A DNA stretch of 41,271 bases from Myxococcales bacterium (GTDB lineage: Bacteria > Myxococcota_A > Polyangia > Polyangiales > Ga0077539). Numbering within the stretch: position 1 is the stretch's first letter; every line of letters starts with the position of its first letter. The position numbers and the translations under genes are program-made. The stretch is from the NCBI GenBank assembly GCA_030652255.1, contig JAUSAZ010000176.1, positions 1-41,271 on the forward strand, written 5' to 3'. Positions 8,401 through 17,620 of this stretch are shown in pieces. Below the pieces are notes generated by a model. It saw only the letters and a list, made by a program, of their open reading frames with translations, was not told where the DNA came from and made no database searches.

Positions 8401-9225
8401 CGGGCGGGGGTCCGGCGGCTCGCGGGTGCACTTGTGGTGCAGCACCTGGAACATCGACCCGGTGAAGGGCGCCGACCCCGTGAGGGCCTCGTAGAGCATG
8501 ACCCCGAAGGCGTACCAGTCGCTCGCGGCGGTGACCGGCCCGTCGCAGGCCTGCTCCGGGGACATGTACGTGGGGGTGCCGATGACCTCGTGGTCGAAGG
8601 AGGGCTGCGCGTCGGCCTGGGTGCTCGCCACGAGGCCGAAGTCGAGCAGCACCGCGCGCCCGTCGCGGGTCACCATGGCGTTGGAGGGCTTGAGGTCGCG
8701 GTGCAGCCAGCGGGCCTCGTGCAGGGCCTGGACGCCGAGCGCGACCTGCGGAAACACCGCGCGGATGCGGGCCTCGTCGAGGCGCCACGGGATGCTCCGG
8801 CCGGAGCGCGGCGCCGGGGTCGAGGGGATGCTGATGGAGGGGGCGGTGGTGCGGTTCTCCAGGGGCTGCGTGGCGTCGTCGGGGGAGTGCTCCCCGTGGG
8901 CGGGCGGGGGTCGCGGCTCGGAGGTCTCGACGCCGCGGAGCCACGCGTGGAGGTCGGCGCCGTCGACGAGGTCCATGGTGAGGTACCACTCGCCGTCGTC
9001 GCAGAAGAGCTCGTGGAGGCGCACCAGGTTGGGGTGCCGCACCTCCGCCAGGGCGCGAAACTCCTGCTTGAAGCGGAAGATCGCCGCGGGGTCCATGCGC
9101 ACGAGCTTCTTCAGCGCCACCCGCTGGTCGCGCGCCCGGTCGACGGCCTCGAAGACCGCCCCGAAGCCGCCGCTCCCGAGCTTCCGGAGGAGGGTGAAGC
9201 GCGATGACAACAGCGGATCGGTCAA
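5482..9225 (-). CDS. Ser/Thr protein kinase fused to AAA/STAND-type ATPase and TPR-like repeats
   Basis: The protein has 1247 aa. Residues about 10-310 are a Hanks-type kinase: Gly loop GSGGFG (17-22), lysine in ALKK (37-40), catalytic HRDLKPSN (175-182), DFG (195-197) and SPEQ (222-225). A Pro/Ser-rich insert of about 45 residues (101-146) sits inside the lobe junction. Residues about 328-600 are a P-loop ATPase of the PknK/AAA_16 kind, with Walker A GRSGMGKS (357-364) and Walker B VAIVVDDLQWGD. The remaining ~600 residues are Ala/Leu/Arg-rich helical repeats, probably TPR-like. No membrane segment is seen, so it should be cytosolic. The first usable start is TTG 9225; an in-frame TGA lies upstream and no ATG or GTG intervenes. 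It heads an operon with the STAS and HATPase genes and likely feeds phosphorylation into that switch. Confidence 0.9.
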   Translation of the reverse strand: MTDPLLSSRFTLLRKLGSGGFGAVFEAVDRARDQRVALKKLVRMDPAAIFRFKQEFRALAEVRHPNLVRLHELFCDDGEWYLTMDLVDGADLHAWLRGVETSEPRPPPAHGEHSPDDATQPLENRTTAPSISIPSTPAPRSGRSIPWRLDEARIRAVFPQVALGVQALHEARWLHRDLKPSNAMVTRDGRAVLLDFGLVASTQADAQPSFDHEVIGTPTYMSPEQACDGPVTAASDWYAFGVMLYEALTGSAPFTGSMFQVLHHKCTREPPDPRPSRPGLPDDLVELCLALLSLNPEQRPTGPEVLRRLSPDRGSLEPPSSRSRELPFVGRSRHLDALRARLAEARAGRASFVEVSGRSGMGKSALARHFLAELAADPDALVLRGRCHAHEAVPYKAFDGVVDGLTRHLRALGAARSSVIPDDAVAILARLFPAFARLPRESAADEAPPARDAAELRRLAFAALQRGLTRLAARGTVAIVVDDLQWGDADSAALLVELLAPPSAPPVLFVACHRTEETAAGPMLRLLRDARDRGALAEPFVVEVGPLDDDDAFDLARALLPEAPEAAVRAVVREAGGNALFVRELARSVAAGGEAEGALTLAGVLGARVGRLPPDARTLLGVVALAGHPLDERLARDAASLDAVAFDRALRVLLTAQLLRSGGAGARSTLEARHDAIRDAALVGLSPESLAALHRSLARVLAVDPHTEPDALALHLRALGEHAEAQRLDELAGDRAADALAFDRAAVLYRRALTPDAPPHARALRVKLGDALAHAGVGGEAARAFLLAAVESAPAAALELERRAAEQLLRSGHVDEGVEVIRSVLDALGMGFPASPAAARASLDARRASLDAPAGRAPAVHDPSALARLEVCWSVGNGLGGVSPVVGADFHARHVELALQGGDDYQVARALSWGAMLAAMEGGAGALRAEALAERAEEMAERAGHPHGLGWSVAAAAVTAFCEGRWRRAAQLSEYGSALFRERCVDVAWELGELEVRWHLPACAYRGELHVLAERAAQAAREAAARGDRYNLTNVRITLLPLVHLARDQAAEARRGVTEAIASWSSGGFHLQHGNAGLALAMVDLYEARPERAHAGLTALRRHLDAAQLMELLTVRATWHHLRGLAAAAAAGAQAGAARRALLREAIASARALRSEGREWTDGLALAVAGAAHRARGGALRAAEVWRRAEAQFVATDMALHAMAARRALALQTGDADAADAAERSMRERGVAAPARWSSLVVGGDGP

Positions 9226-9270
9226 CGGCGTACAGGTCCCTTCGGTCGACGGCGCGACTACCTGTCAGCT

Positions 9271-9300
9271 CGCGTACCTGATGCGCTCGCGCCCGGTCAA
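9271..9300 (-). promoter_or_regulatory. candidate sigma70-like promoter of the kinase operon
   Basis: On the minus strand TTGACC (9300-9295) is separated by 18 nt from TACGCG (9276-9271), about 45 nt before the TTG start at 9225. The -35 match is good and the -10 match is poor. Confidence 0.3.
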
Positions 9301-9349
9301 TGACCCGCCACAGCGGAGGGAGGAATGCGGGACACCCGGGCTCGCGCCG

Positions 9350-10753
9350 TCACCCCCCGGCGGCCTCGGGGTCGGCGCCGAAGCGGCGGGGGTCGATGTC
9401 GTACCGCTCGAACAGCCGCCGCAGCTGCGTGCGGTGTAGCCCGAGGGCGCGGGCCGCGCGGGAGATGTTCCCCTGCTCGGCCTGGAGCGCCGCGATGATC
9501 TCGGGCGCCTCCGGGGCCGGGCGCGACACCCGCGCCACCTTCGGCGGCACCGACGACCGCGCGCCCGCGACGGCCTCGACCGCTCCCTCGACCGCGGGCG
9601 TCGGCGCCGCGAAGGCCCGGCCTGCGGTCTCGGGCAGGTGGCGCCCCTCGACCACCGAGCGCCCCTCGCCCAGCGCCTCCTGCACGGCCCCCTGCACCTC
9701 CGCGAAGAGCTCGCGCACGTTGCCCGGCCACTCGCGCACGAGGCACGCCTCGACCAGCGTCACGTGCGGCGTCGCCCCGGGGAGCGCCCGGCGCACCGCG
9801 CGCTCGACCAGCCAGGGCACCTCGTCGCCGCGCTCCCGCAGCGGCGGCAGCGCCACCACCGGTCGCCCGATGCGGAAGTACAGGTCCTCGCGCATCTTGC
9901 CCGCGGCGACCTGCGCGCGGAGGTCGCGGTGCGTCGCCGACACGATGCGCACGTCGACGTCCTGGGCCTTCGTGGCCCCGAGGGCCATCACCTTGTGGGT
10001 CTCCAGCACCCGCAGCAGCTTCGCCTGCACGGGCAGCTCCAGCTCGGACACCTCGTCGAGGAAGAGCGTCCCGCCGTGCGCCGCCTGGAGGTACCCGTCG
10101 ACGTCCGCCGCGGCGCCGGAGTACGCCCCCTTGCGGGCGCCGAAGAGCAGCCGCTCGGCCACGCCCTCGGGGATCGCTGCGCAGTTGACCGCCACGAAGG
10201 GCCCCCCGCTCCGCGGCCCGGCGTCGTGGAAGGCGCGGGCCGCGAGCTCCTTGCCCGCGCCGCTCTCGCCGGTGACGTGCAGCGCCTCGACGATGCGCGC
10301 GAGCCGCGCGATGGACTGCCACGCCCGCAGGAGCGTCGGCCCCGCCACCGGCCCGTCGCCGACCCCGGCCTGGTGCCCCACGAAGGGCGTCACGTCCGCC
10401 ACCGGCAGCAGCAGCGTGTCGCCCATGCGCACGACCCGGGGCGCCGGGGTGGTCACGCTGCCGGCCACCGGCGCGCCGTCGACCCAGGTGCCGTTGCGGC
10501 TGCCGAGGTCGGAGATGACCCACCCCCCGGCGGTGTGCGCGATGCGCCCGTGCCGCCGGGAGAGGCGCGCGTCGTCGAGGGTGGCGTCGCCCACGGCGCC
10601 GCGGCCGATGTCCAGGGCGTCGCCGCGCAGCGCGATGGCCGCGCAGGCCGGGCGCGACCCGGAGAAGACCACCATCACCCCCGGCCGCCGCGGCGCCGAA
10701 TGCTCGGGGCCGTCGCCAAGGCTCACGTCCACGGTCTGGTCCTGCGCCGACAT
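9350..10753 (-). CDS. FHA domain-AAA+ (NtrC-like) transcriptional regulator with Fis-type HTH
   Basis: Domain order is FHA, AAA+, HTH. FHA residues about 46-118 include IGRG, LSRRHGRI and SDLGSRNGTWVDG, the phosphothreonine-binding core. The AAA+ domain covers about 138-375: Walker A TGESGAGKE (161-169), Walker B GGTLFLDEVSE, and LYFRIGRPVVALPPLRER. A Fis-like helix-turn-helix lies at about 425-460 (GNISRAARALGLHRTQLRRLF). The sigma54-contacting loop, normally GAFTGA, reads GAYSGA (209-214). Such variants are seen in FHA-linked family members, and their dependence on sigma54 is uncertain. Expression may be leaderless: TATCTT ends 8 nt before the ATG. With one Ser/Thr kinase upstream and another downstream, the FHA domain probably reads phosphothreonine made by one of them; this pairing is inferred. 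Confidence 0.93.
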   Translation of the reverse strand: MSAQDQTVDVSLGDGPEHSAPRRPGVMVVFSGSRPACAAIALRGDALDIGRGAVGDATLDDARLSRRHGRIAHTAGGWVISDLGSRNGTWVDGAPVAGSVTTPAPRVVRMGDTLLLPVADVTPFVGHQAGVGDGPVAGPTLLRAWQSIARLARIVEALHVTGESGAGKELAARAFHDAGPRSGGPFVAVNCAAIPEGVAERLLFGARKGAYSGAAADVDGYLQAAHGGTLFLDEVSELELPVQAKLLRVLETHKVMALGATKAQDVDVRIVSATHRDLRAQVAAGKMREDLYFRIGRPVVALPPLRERGDEVPWLVERAVRRALPGATPHVTLVEACLVREWPGNVRELFAEVQGAVQEALGEGRSVVEGRHLPETAGRAFAAPTPAVEGAVEAVAGARSSVPPKVARVSRPAPEAPEIIAALQAEQGNISRAARALGLHRTQLRRLFERYDIDPRRFGADPEAAGG

Positions 10754-10858
10754 CGGGCGGGAAGATAGAACGGAACCCCCGGCGGCCGCAGCGGGCGGGC
10801 AGGGTCATGCGTGGGCCGCGCGGCAATCGGGTATGCTGCCCGGCCAGAGACGACGCCG
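10754..10858. promoter_or_regulatory. divergent promoter region between FHA regulator and Ser/Thr kinase
   Basis: For the minus-strand FHA gene, a -10-like TATCTT lies at 10767-10762, 8 nt from the ATG. For the plus-strand kinase, TATGCT (10832-10837) lies about 21 nt before GTG 10859. No matching -35 boxes are evident on either side. Confidence 0.4.
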
Positions 10859-12268
<1,410 letters not shown>

Positions 12269-12270
12269 GC

Positions 12271-13287
12271 GTGCGCGGCGGACGGTGGTGGCCGGTGGTC
12301 CTGGTGATGCTGCCGACGCTCGCGTGGGCCGACCCCTGCGTCGACGGCGTCCGCGATGGCGTTGCGCTCCGCAGGGCGGGCCGTGACGCCGAGGCGCTCA
12401 TGCTGTTTCGCTCGGTGGTCGAGCGCTGCGCGCAGCCGCGGGTGCGGGTGCAGCTCGCGTGGGCGGAGCAGGCGGTCGGCCGCTGGGTCGACGCCGAGCG
12501 CGACCTGCGTGCGGCCCTCGCGACACGCGACGACCCCTGGGTCGAGCAGCGCCGCGCCCGCCTCGAACAGGACCTCCTCCGCATCCGCGAGCACCTCGGT
12601 CAGCTCCAGGTGACCGGCGGGGTCGCGGGCGCGGAGGTGCTGCTCGACGGCGCGGTGGTGGCCACGCTCCCGATGACCGAGCCGGTGCCCGCCGTGGTGG
12701 GCGCCGCGCGGGTCGAGCTGCGGCGCGAGGGCTACTACCCGGTGCGCCGCGACGTCACGATCACCGCAGGCGTGGTGGCGCGCGAGGAGGTCCAGATGCG
12801 CCCCGAGCCCCCTGCGCCCCCCGTGGTGCCGGTGGTGGTGCCGGTGGTGTCGCCCCCGATCGTGCTCGCCCCACCCACCGCCGTGGGCAGTCCCCCGCCG
12901 CGCGTCGCGCCGCCGCGTATGCGCCCCGACCCGGCGTGGCGAACCGTCGCCTGGGCGTCGACCGTCACCGCCGCCGCGCTCGCGGCCTCATCGGTAGGGG
13001 CGCTGGTCTTCCGGCAGGTGCGCTACGACGACTTCCAGCGCGACCCGGGGTGCTTCGTCGACCTCGGCACCGGCGCCCCGGCGGGGGGCAGCGGCTGCGC
13101 TGGCGCCCACGACGACGTCCAGGCCGCCAGCACCGCGGCCATCATCACGGGCGTGGCCGCAGGCGCCTTCACCGTGGGCGCGCTCGTGGCGTGGGTGCGC
13201 TCTCGCGGCGCTTCGTCCGCCGGGTCCGCGGTCGCCTGGTCGTGCCTCCCCTCCCCCACCGGCGGCGCCTGCGCGCTGCGCTTCTGA
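12271..13287 (+). CDS. Exported PEGA-domain protein with C-terminal membrane segments
   Basis: The protein has 338 aa and starts with a short signal peptide (VRGGRWWPVVLVMLPTLAWA, cut likely after AWA). TPR-like helices follow (about 25-105). A PEGA domain lies at about 108-180: AEVLLDGAVVATLP and ARVELRREGYYPVRRDVTI are the typical surface-layer-type beta repeats. Next is a Pro/Val-rich linker, then two hydrophobic segments (about 228-250 and 288-310). GTG 12271 is preferred because AGGAG lies 5 nt upstream; a GTG at 12265 would overlap the kinase stop. TPR-PEGA exported proteins commonly sit beside Ser/Thr kinases in myxobacteria. Exact function unknown. Confidence 0.85.
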   Translation: MRGGRWWPVVLVMLPTLAWADPCVDGVRDGVALRRAGRDAEALMLFRSVVERCAQPRVRVQLAWAEQAVGRWVDAERDLRAALATRDDPWVEQRRARLEQDLLRIREHLGQLQVTGGVAGAEVLLDGAVVATLPMTEPVPAVVGAARVELRREGYYPVRRDVTITAGVVAREEVQMRPEPPAPPVVPVVVPVVSPPIVLAPPTAVGSPPPRVAPPRMRPDPAWRTVAWASTVTAAALAASSVGALVFRQVRYDDFQRDPGCFVDLGTGAPAGGSGCAGAHDDVQAASTAAIITGVAAGAFTVGALVAWVRSRGASSAGSAVAWSCLPSPTGGACALRF

Positions 13288-13299
13288 GCGCGCCCCCCG

Positions 13300-15255
13300 A
13301 TGAACCATCGTGCCCCATCGAAGCTCCCGCCCCGGCTCTCGCCCCTCCTGCTGGCGCTGCTCGCGACCGGCTGCCCGGGCTTCCGCACGGGCTACGCCGA
13401 CGTCCCCGCGCTGGACTCGTCGATCGACGCAGCCATCGATGCCATCGTTGTGGGTGATGGTTCCGACGTAGCATCCATCGATGCCGTCGATGCTTCGCCG
13501 ATCGATTCCGCCGACGTACCCGCCATCGACGCATCACCCATGGACGTCGCCGACGTGCCCGCCATCGACGTAGTCGATGTGCCCCCGATCGACGTGCCCG
13601 CCATCGATGCCATCGACGTGCCCTCCGTCGACGTGCCCGCCATCGACGTGGTCGACGTGCCAGCGATCGATGTGCCTGCTGCGGACGTCCCGCTCGATCG
13701 CGCGGTCCCGACCGACACCGGCGTGGCGCCACCGCGTCCCGTTGGTCCGCCCGTCGGGGCGATGGTGACCTCCCCTCGGCCCTCGCTGCGATGGCGCCTC
13801 GGGGGGACGCTCGTGGGCGCCGCCGTCGAGGTCTGCCGCGACCGCGCGTGCACCATGGTCGAGTCCGCCTTCGACGCGACCGGCACCAGCGGAACCCTCC
13901 CGGTCGAGCTCCCGACCGGTCCCCATTTCTGGCGCCTCCGGGGCCTCACGGGCGGCGGCCGGCTCAGCACCCCGAGCGCCACCTGGCAGTTCTGGATCTC
14001 CCCGCTTCGCCCGCCTCGGGAGAGCGCGTACGGCTCGGTGCTCGACCTCGATGGTGACGGTCACGCCGACTTCGCCGTCGGCTCGCCCTCCCCCGGGCCC
14101 GGCGCAGGCAGGGTCTTCGTGTGGCGCGGGCCGCTCTCCACCGCGAGCTCGCCCCTGGTGCTCACGGCCGCGGACGAGAGCGCCGTAGGCTTCGGCCAGG
14201 TGGTGACCGGCGTCGGCGACGTCGACGGCGACGGGATCACCGACCTCGGGGTGACCAGCTACGACCCCACGGAGATCCAGGGGGCGGTGGAGATCTTCCA
14301 GGGCAACACGGCCTTCGCGGCGGTGCGCGGCCGTCGCCTGACCACGCCGGGCGAGCTCACCTTCGGGTACTCGCTCGACGGCGCGGGCGACACCGACGGC
14401 GACGGCTACGCCGACGTGATCGTGGGCCAGCCCGAGGCCGCGAGCGGTCACGGCCGCGCGCACATCTACCTCGGGGGCGCCGCGGGCCTCGGCGGGACCA
14501 TCGCCCTCTCCCTCACCGGCCGCGACCTCCCCGGGGCCCGCTTCGGGTACGCCGTCGCGGGCGGCGCCGACGTCGACAACGACACCTTCGCCGACGTGCT
14601 CGTGGCGGGTCCGGGCGCGCCGGTGAGCCAGGGGGGGGCGTACGTGTACCTCGGGAGCGCCGCGGGCGTTCGCGCGGCCTCGCGGAACATCCTCGCGACC
14701 GACGGCGACCCCGACGGCCGCTACGGCGCGGTGGCGGCGCACCTCGGCGACATCAACGACGACGGCTTCTCGGACTTCGGGGTGGGCGCTCCGGGCAACG
14801 GCACCCACGGCGGGCGCGTGCTCCTCTTCGTCGGCTCCGGGGTCGGGGTGTCGCCCACGCCTGCGGCGATGCTCCCGGCGCCCGCCATCCCGACGGAGTT
14901 CTTCGGCGCGGCGATCGCGGGCCTCGGCGACCTCGACGACGACGGCGTGGGCGACTTCGCCATCGGCGCGCCCTCGGCGGGCTTCGGCGGGCGCGTGACC
15001 ATCGTGTATGGCGCGCGCTCGGTGACCCCGGCGCTGCGCCGCACGGTCTACAACGGGCTCACCGGGGGCGGCGCCTTCGGCACCAGCGTCGCCAGCGTCG
15101 ACCCGCTCGGCGACTCCTTCGTGGTGGGCGCGCCGGTCGCGTTCAGCGTCGGCCGCTACGTGCCGATGGGCTCCACCTCCCCGACCTCGCCGGTGTTCAT
15201 CTACTCGCTCGCCGAGCGCACGGGCTTCGGCCAGAGCATCGCGGGCGTCTGGTAG
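13300..15255 (+). CDS. Surface lipoprotein with FG-GAP (integrin-alpha-like) beta-propeller
   Basis: The protein has 651 aa. A signal peptide ends in a lipobox, LLATGC (Cys25 predicted lipidated). Residues about 30-145 are a low-complexity stalk of repeated (V)PAIDV(V)DV units. A small beta region follows (about 150-225), then about seven FG-GAP repeats (about 240-640). The repeats carry Ca-binding DxDGDGxxD loops such as DLDGDGHADFAVG, DVDGDGITDLGV, DTDGDGYADVIVG and DLDDDGVGDFAIG. The domain should fold as a seven-bladed propeller on the cell surface, as in integrin alpha heads and many myxobacterial adhesins. The ligand is unknown. It ends 3 nt before a convergent gene, with no visible terminator between them. 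Confidence 0.92.
   Translation: MNHRAPSKLPPRLSPLLLALLATGCPGFRTGYADVPALDSSIDAAIDAIVVGDGSDVASIDAVDASPIDSADVPAIDASPMDVADVPAIDVVDVPPIDVPAIDAIDVPSVDVPAIDVVDVPAIDVPAADVPLDRAVPTDTGVAPPRPVGPPVGAMVTSPRPSLRWRLGGTLVGAAVEVCRDRACTMVESAFDATGTSGTLPVELPTGPHFWRLRGLTGGGRLSTPSATWQFWISPLRPPRESAYGSVLDLDGDGHADFAVGSPSPGPGAGRVFVWRGPLSTASSPLVLTAADESAVGFGQVVTGVGDVDGDGITDLGVTSYDPTEIQGAVEIFQGNTAFAAVRGRRLTTPGELTFGYSLDGAGDTDGDGYADVIVGQPEAASGHGRAHIYLGGAAGLGGTIALSLTGRDLPGARFGYAVAGGADVDNDTFADVLVAGPGAPVSQGGAYVYLGSAAGVRAASRNILATDGDPDGRYGAVAAHLGDINDDGFSDFGVGAPGNGTHGGRVLLFVGSGVGVSPTPAAMLPAPAIPTEFFGAAIAGLGDLDDDGVGDFAIGAPSAGFGGRVTIVYGARSVTPALRRTVYNGLTGGGAFGTSVASVDPLGDSFVVGAPVAFSVGRYVPMGSTSPTSPVFIYSLAERTGFGQSIAGVW
13425..13700 (+). 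repeat. degenerate tandem repeat encoding Asp-Val-Pro-Ala-Ile-Asp stalk
   Basis: Roughly 18-nt units close to GTGCCCGCCATCGACGTG recur through this stretch with shuffled GCC/GAC/GTC codons. They encode the acidic stalk of the FG-GAP lipoprotein and create many spurious open frames on the other strand. Confidence 0.75.
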
Positions 15256-15258
15256 CGC

Positions 15259-16404
15259 TCAGTCGATGGGCCACTCGACGCGCGCGTCGGGGTCTCCCTC
15301 CGCCGCCGGGGTCAGCGCTTCGGCCTCGACCGCCGCGCCCTGCACCGCCGCGCCCTGCACCGCCGCCGCCCCGCGCCACCAGGGCGTGACCCGCTCGGCC
15401 CGCGAGGGCTCCACGGGCTCGCCGAGGCGCGGCATGACGAGGTGCGCCCCCTGGGTGGGCGCGAGCTCGATGAGGGTCTCCGCGGGCTCGTCCCAGGCGT
15501 GGATGGCGAGGTTGAAGGTGCCCCAGTGCACGGGCAGGAGGCTCCCGCCGCCCAGCAGCGACAGGGCCTCGAGCGCGTTGGCAGGACCGAGGTGGATGTC
15601 CCCCCAGGCCGGGTGGAAGGCCCCCACCTCGAGCATCACCAGGTCGAAGGGGCCGAGCCGACGACGGATCTCCTCGTACTCCGGGGTGAGCCCGGTGTCG
15701 CCGCTGAAGAAGACGGCGTGCCGCGGCCCACGCAGCACGAAGGACGACCAGAGCGTGGCGTTGCGGCCACCGAGCACCCGCCCGGAGAAGTGCTGCGAGG
15801 GCGCGGCGGTGATGGACAGTTCGGCGCCGGGCAGTTCGACACGATCCCACCAGTCGAGCTCGGTGATGCGCGACGGCGGGACGCCCCACGCCTCCAGGTG
15901 GGCGCCCACGCCCAGCGAGGTGAAGAAGGGCACGTCGCGCCGCGCGAGCGCGAGGATGGTGGGGTGGTCGAGGTGGTCGAAGTGGTCGTGGGAGATGATG
16001 ACGGCATCGAGCGGCGGCAGCGCGTCGAGGGAGACGGGCACGGGCTGGAAGCGCTTCGGCCCGGCGAAGCTCAGGGGCGACACGCGCTCGCCCCACACGG
16101 GGTCGGTGAGCACCCGCACGCCATCGATCTCCAGGAGCACCGTCGAGTGACCGAGCCAGGTCGCTCGCAGCCCCGTCTCGACGGGCCGCGCCCACTGCGC
16201 CAGCGGGCTCACCGAGGGCAGCGGTCCCGGCGGCGTCCGTCGTTGTCCCCCCAGCAGGAACTCCTTCACCGTCGGCGCGACGCTGCCCTTCTTGAGGCCC
16301 GGCGAGACGGGTCGGGTGTTGTGGAAGCTGCCGTCGGCGTAGCGCGGCGATGCGCTCATCCGTTCGACGCGGAGTCCGTGGGTCTTCGAGCTTGATCTGG
16401 TCAT
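15259..16404 (-). CDS. Metallo-beta-lactamase-fold hydrolase, NAPE-PLD/UlaG-like
   Basis: The zinc-binding signature HDHFDH is present, together with the upstream block WLGHSTVLLEIDGVRVLTDPVWGERVSP, SGDTGLTPEY and PVHWGTFNLA. This set and the N-terminal ADGSFHNTRPV are typical of N-acyl-phosphatidylethanolamine phospholipase D-like enzymes, which cleave phospholipid-like phosphodiesters; the real substrate is not predictable. No signal peptide is seen. The tail holds an Ala/Val repeat (AAVQGAAVQGAAVEAEA). ATG 16404 has GGAGG 13 nt upstream; ATG 16359 is an alternative, and a GTG/ATG near 16485 seems too far upstream of the family start. Confidence 0.88.
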   Translation of the reverse strand: MTRSSSKTHGLRVERMSASPRYADGSFHNTRPVSPGLKKGSVAPTVKEFLLGGQRRTPPGPLPSVSPLAQWARPVETGLRATWLGHSTVLLEIDGVRVLTDPVWGERVSPLSFAGPKRFQPVPVSLDALPPLDAVIISHDHFDHLDHPTILALARRDVPFFTSLGVGAHLEAWGVPPSRITELDWWDRVELPGAELSITAAPSQHFSGRVLGGRNATLWSSFVLRGPRHAVFFSGDTGLTPEYEEIRRRLGPFDLVMLEVGAFHPAWGDIHLGPANALEALSLLGGGSLLPVHWGTFNLAIHAWDEPAETLIELAPTQGAHLVMPRLGEPVEPSRAERVTPWWRGAAAVQGAAVQGAAVEAEALTPAAEGDPDARVEWPID

Positions 16405-16502
16405 CGGGTTGCGGAGGCCTCCGCCGCGGTCGGGGGCGCGGTCCGCCGGAGTGTTCCACACCCCGACGGCGCGCTCACGGCGCATGCGAACGTCCGCGGC
16501 GG

Positions 16503-17048
16503 TCAGTCCGTCGGCTTGGCCTGCGCCGTCGCGCCGAGCTCACGGAGCCGCGCCTCGAGGTCGGGGTACGCCCGGCGCCAGCGGGCGATGTTCTCGGCCG
16601 TCGGCCGAAGCACGAGGCTGACCGGCCCGATCGGCGATGCCGCCGAGGCAGAGCCGCCCTGGGCGCACCAGACGTCCACGCGGGTGGGCGAATAGATTCC
16701 CCCGGTGATGGCAGAGAGCAGCCAGTTGAGCAGTGTCACCCGGGTGTAGACCTGCGCGACCCCCTGCGGGCAGATGGCGTTGAGCACCTCCGGCTCCGAG
16801 AGGTTCACGATCCCCCAGAGCACGTGGTGGTGCCACTGCGCGGAGCGCGGCATCGCCTCGGGGACCGTGCCCGCGGTGACCGCGAGGTGCCGATAACACC
16901 CGCTGCCAGCGCCCGTCAGCGCGAGCGCAACGAGCACCGACCCCCCCAGTCCCCTCAGCCCCCGTCGTGGCGCTCGCCCCACCTGCTCTCCGTGCGCCGC
17001 GGCCTCCCGCGCAGACACCGCTCCCCTGATTCCCGAATGGGTCGTCAT
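16503..17048 (-). CDS. Bor-like lipoprotein
   Basis: The protein has 181 aa. A long positively charged N-terminus leads into a hydrophobic segment ending in GAGSGC (Cys51 predicted lipidated). The mature part has the Bor-family layout: HHHVLWGIVNL, then a Cys-containing segment (AICPQG) and LLSAITGGIYSPTRVDVWC. This parallels the HHFFVSGI...LGFITLGIYTPLEARVYC core of the lambda Bor lipoprotein. ATG 17048 is supported by GAGGAGG 5 nt upstream. Bor-like proteins are outer-membrane lipoproteins tied to serum resistance in enterobacteria; here only the fold family is claimed. Confidence 0.78.
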   Translation of the reverse strand: MTTHSGIRGAVSAREAAAHGEQVGRAPRRGLRGLGGSVLVALALTGAGSGCYRHLAVTAGTVPEAMPRSAQWHHHVLWGIVNLSEPEVLNAICPQGVAQVYTRVTLLNWLLSAITGGIYSPTRVDVWCAQGGSASAASPIGPVSLVLRPTAENIARWRRAYPDLEARLRELGATAQAKPTD

Positions 17049-17620
17049 CGTCGCCTCCTCGACGGCGCGCCACTTCAAGCTCCGTACCGCAACGGCCCCA
17101 CTGGCGACCTGGCGACCTCCAGGTCGCGCAGGTAGCGCCTACGGCGATGCCTCTGTGAAGGGCGCTACGAGGGCCTCACGCAACACCTGCATTCAGGGCT
17201 GCACGGGGTTCGTCCTGCGCGCCGTCTCAACAGCGCCGAGGATCGCTGGTGGGACCGTCGACGATGTGGTCGTCGTGGGTGCTGACCTACGCGCGCATCA
17301 CGCCGTCGCATGTCGCACCGCGCACATCGCCGCAACCCCAAATGCGTTACGGCCGGACCCGGATGTTACTCCGGATCCGGCCGTATACGACTGTTGGTTG
17401 CGGGGGGCAGGAACCGCTGGTGCACGTGCCGCAGGGGTAGTGCGGGAGATGGTGCAACTAGCGAGAATCACGTTTGAAACGCGCTTGCAGAGGCGGCGAT
17501 GATGTCGACCACCTGTCCTCGTCATGACAGCCCCGCCCTCAGTGCCTTCTCTCCCTCTCGTGCTCGCGCTCCCACTCCTGATCCCGCTCTCGGTCGTTCT
17601 GCTGACGGAGCCTCAAAGTC
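17049..17620. other. intergenic stretch with two hairpins; no convincing gene
   Basis: Open frames here lack recognisable domains and ribosome sites. The interval contains a palindrome GCGACCT-CC-AGGTCGC at 17112-17127 (next to a direct repeat CTGGCGACCTGGCGACCT) and a long hairpin at 17348-17385. Base composition is less GC-biased than in the flanking genes. The region upstream of 17048 should hold the promoter of the Bor-like gene. Confidence 0.5.
17348..17385 (-). terminator. long inverted repeat, likely terminator of the RCC1 lipoprotein operon
   Basis: A 16-bp stem with one mismatch (TACGGCCGGACCCGGA against TCCGGATCCGGCCGTA) closes a TGTTAC loop. Read leftward, it lies about 235 nt beyond the stop of the 1464-aa gene and is followed by GTAACGCATTTGGGG, so there is no proper U-tract. 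An operator site or element remnant is possible. Confidence 0.45.

Noticed and set aside
13425..13700. CRISPR-like array in the repeated stalk region
   Set aside because: Repeats are short, degenerate, in frame and codon-phased, with no unique spacers; they encode the lipoprotein stalk.
17155..17502. 115-aa plus-strand frame in the intergenic stretch
   Set aside because: No ribosome site, no recognisable domain, and it runs through the long palindrome.
17500..17620. Arg/Glu-rich minus-strand frame ending near 17539
   Set aside because: Its sequence arises from a purine-rich low-complexity run just beyond the stop of the 1464-aa gene; no start or domain supports it.
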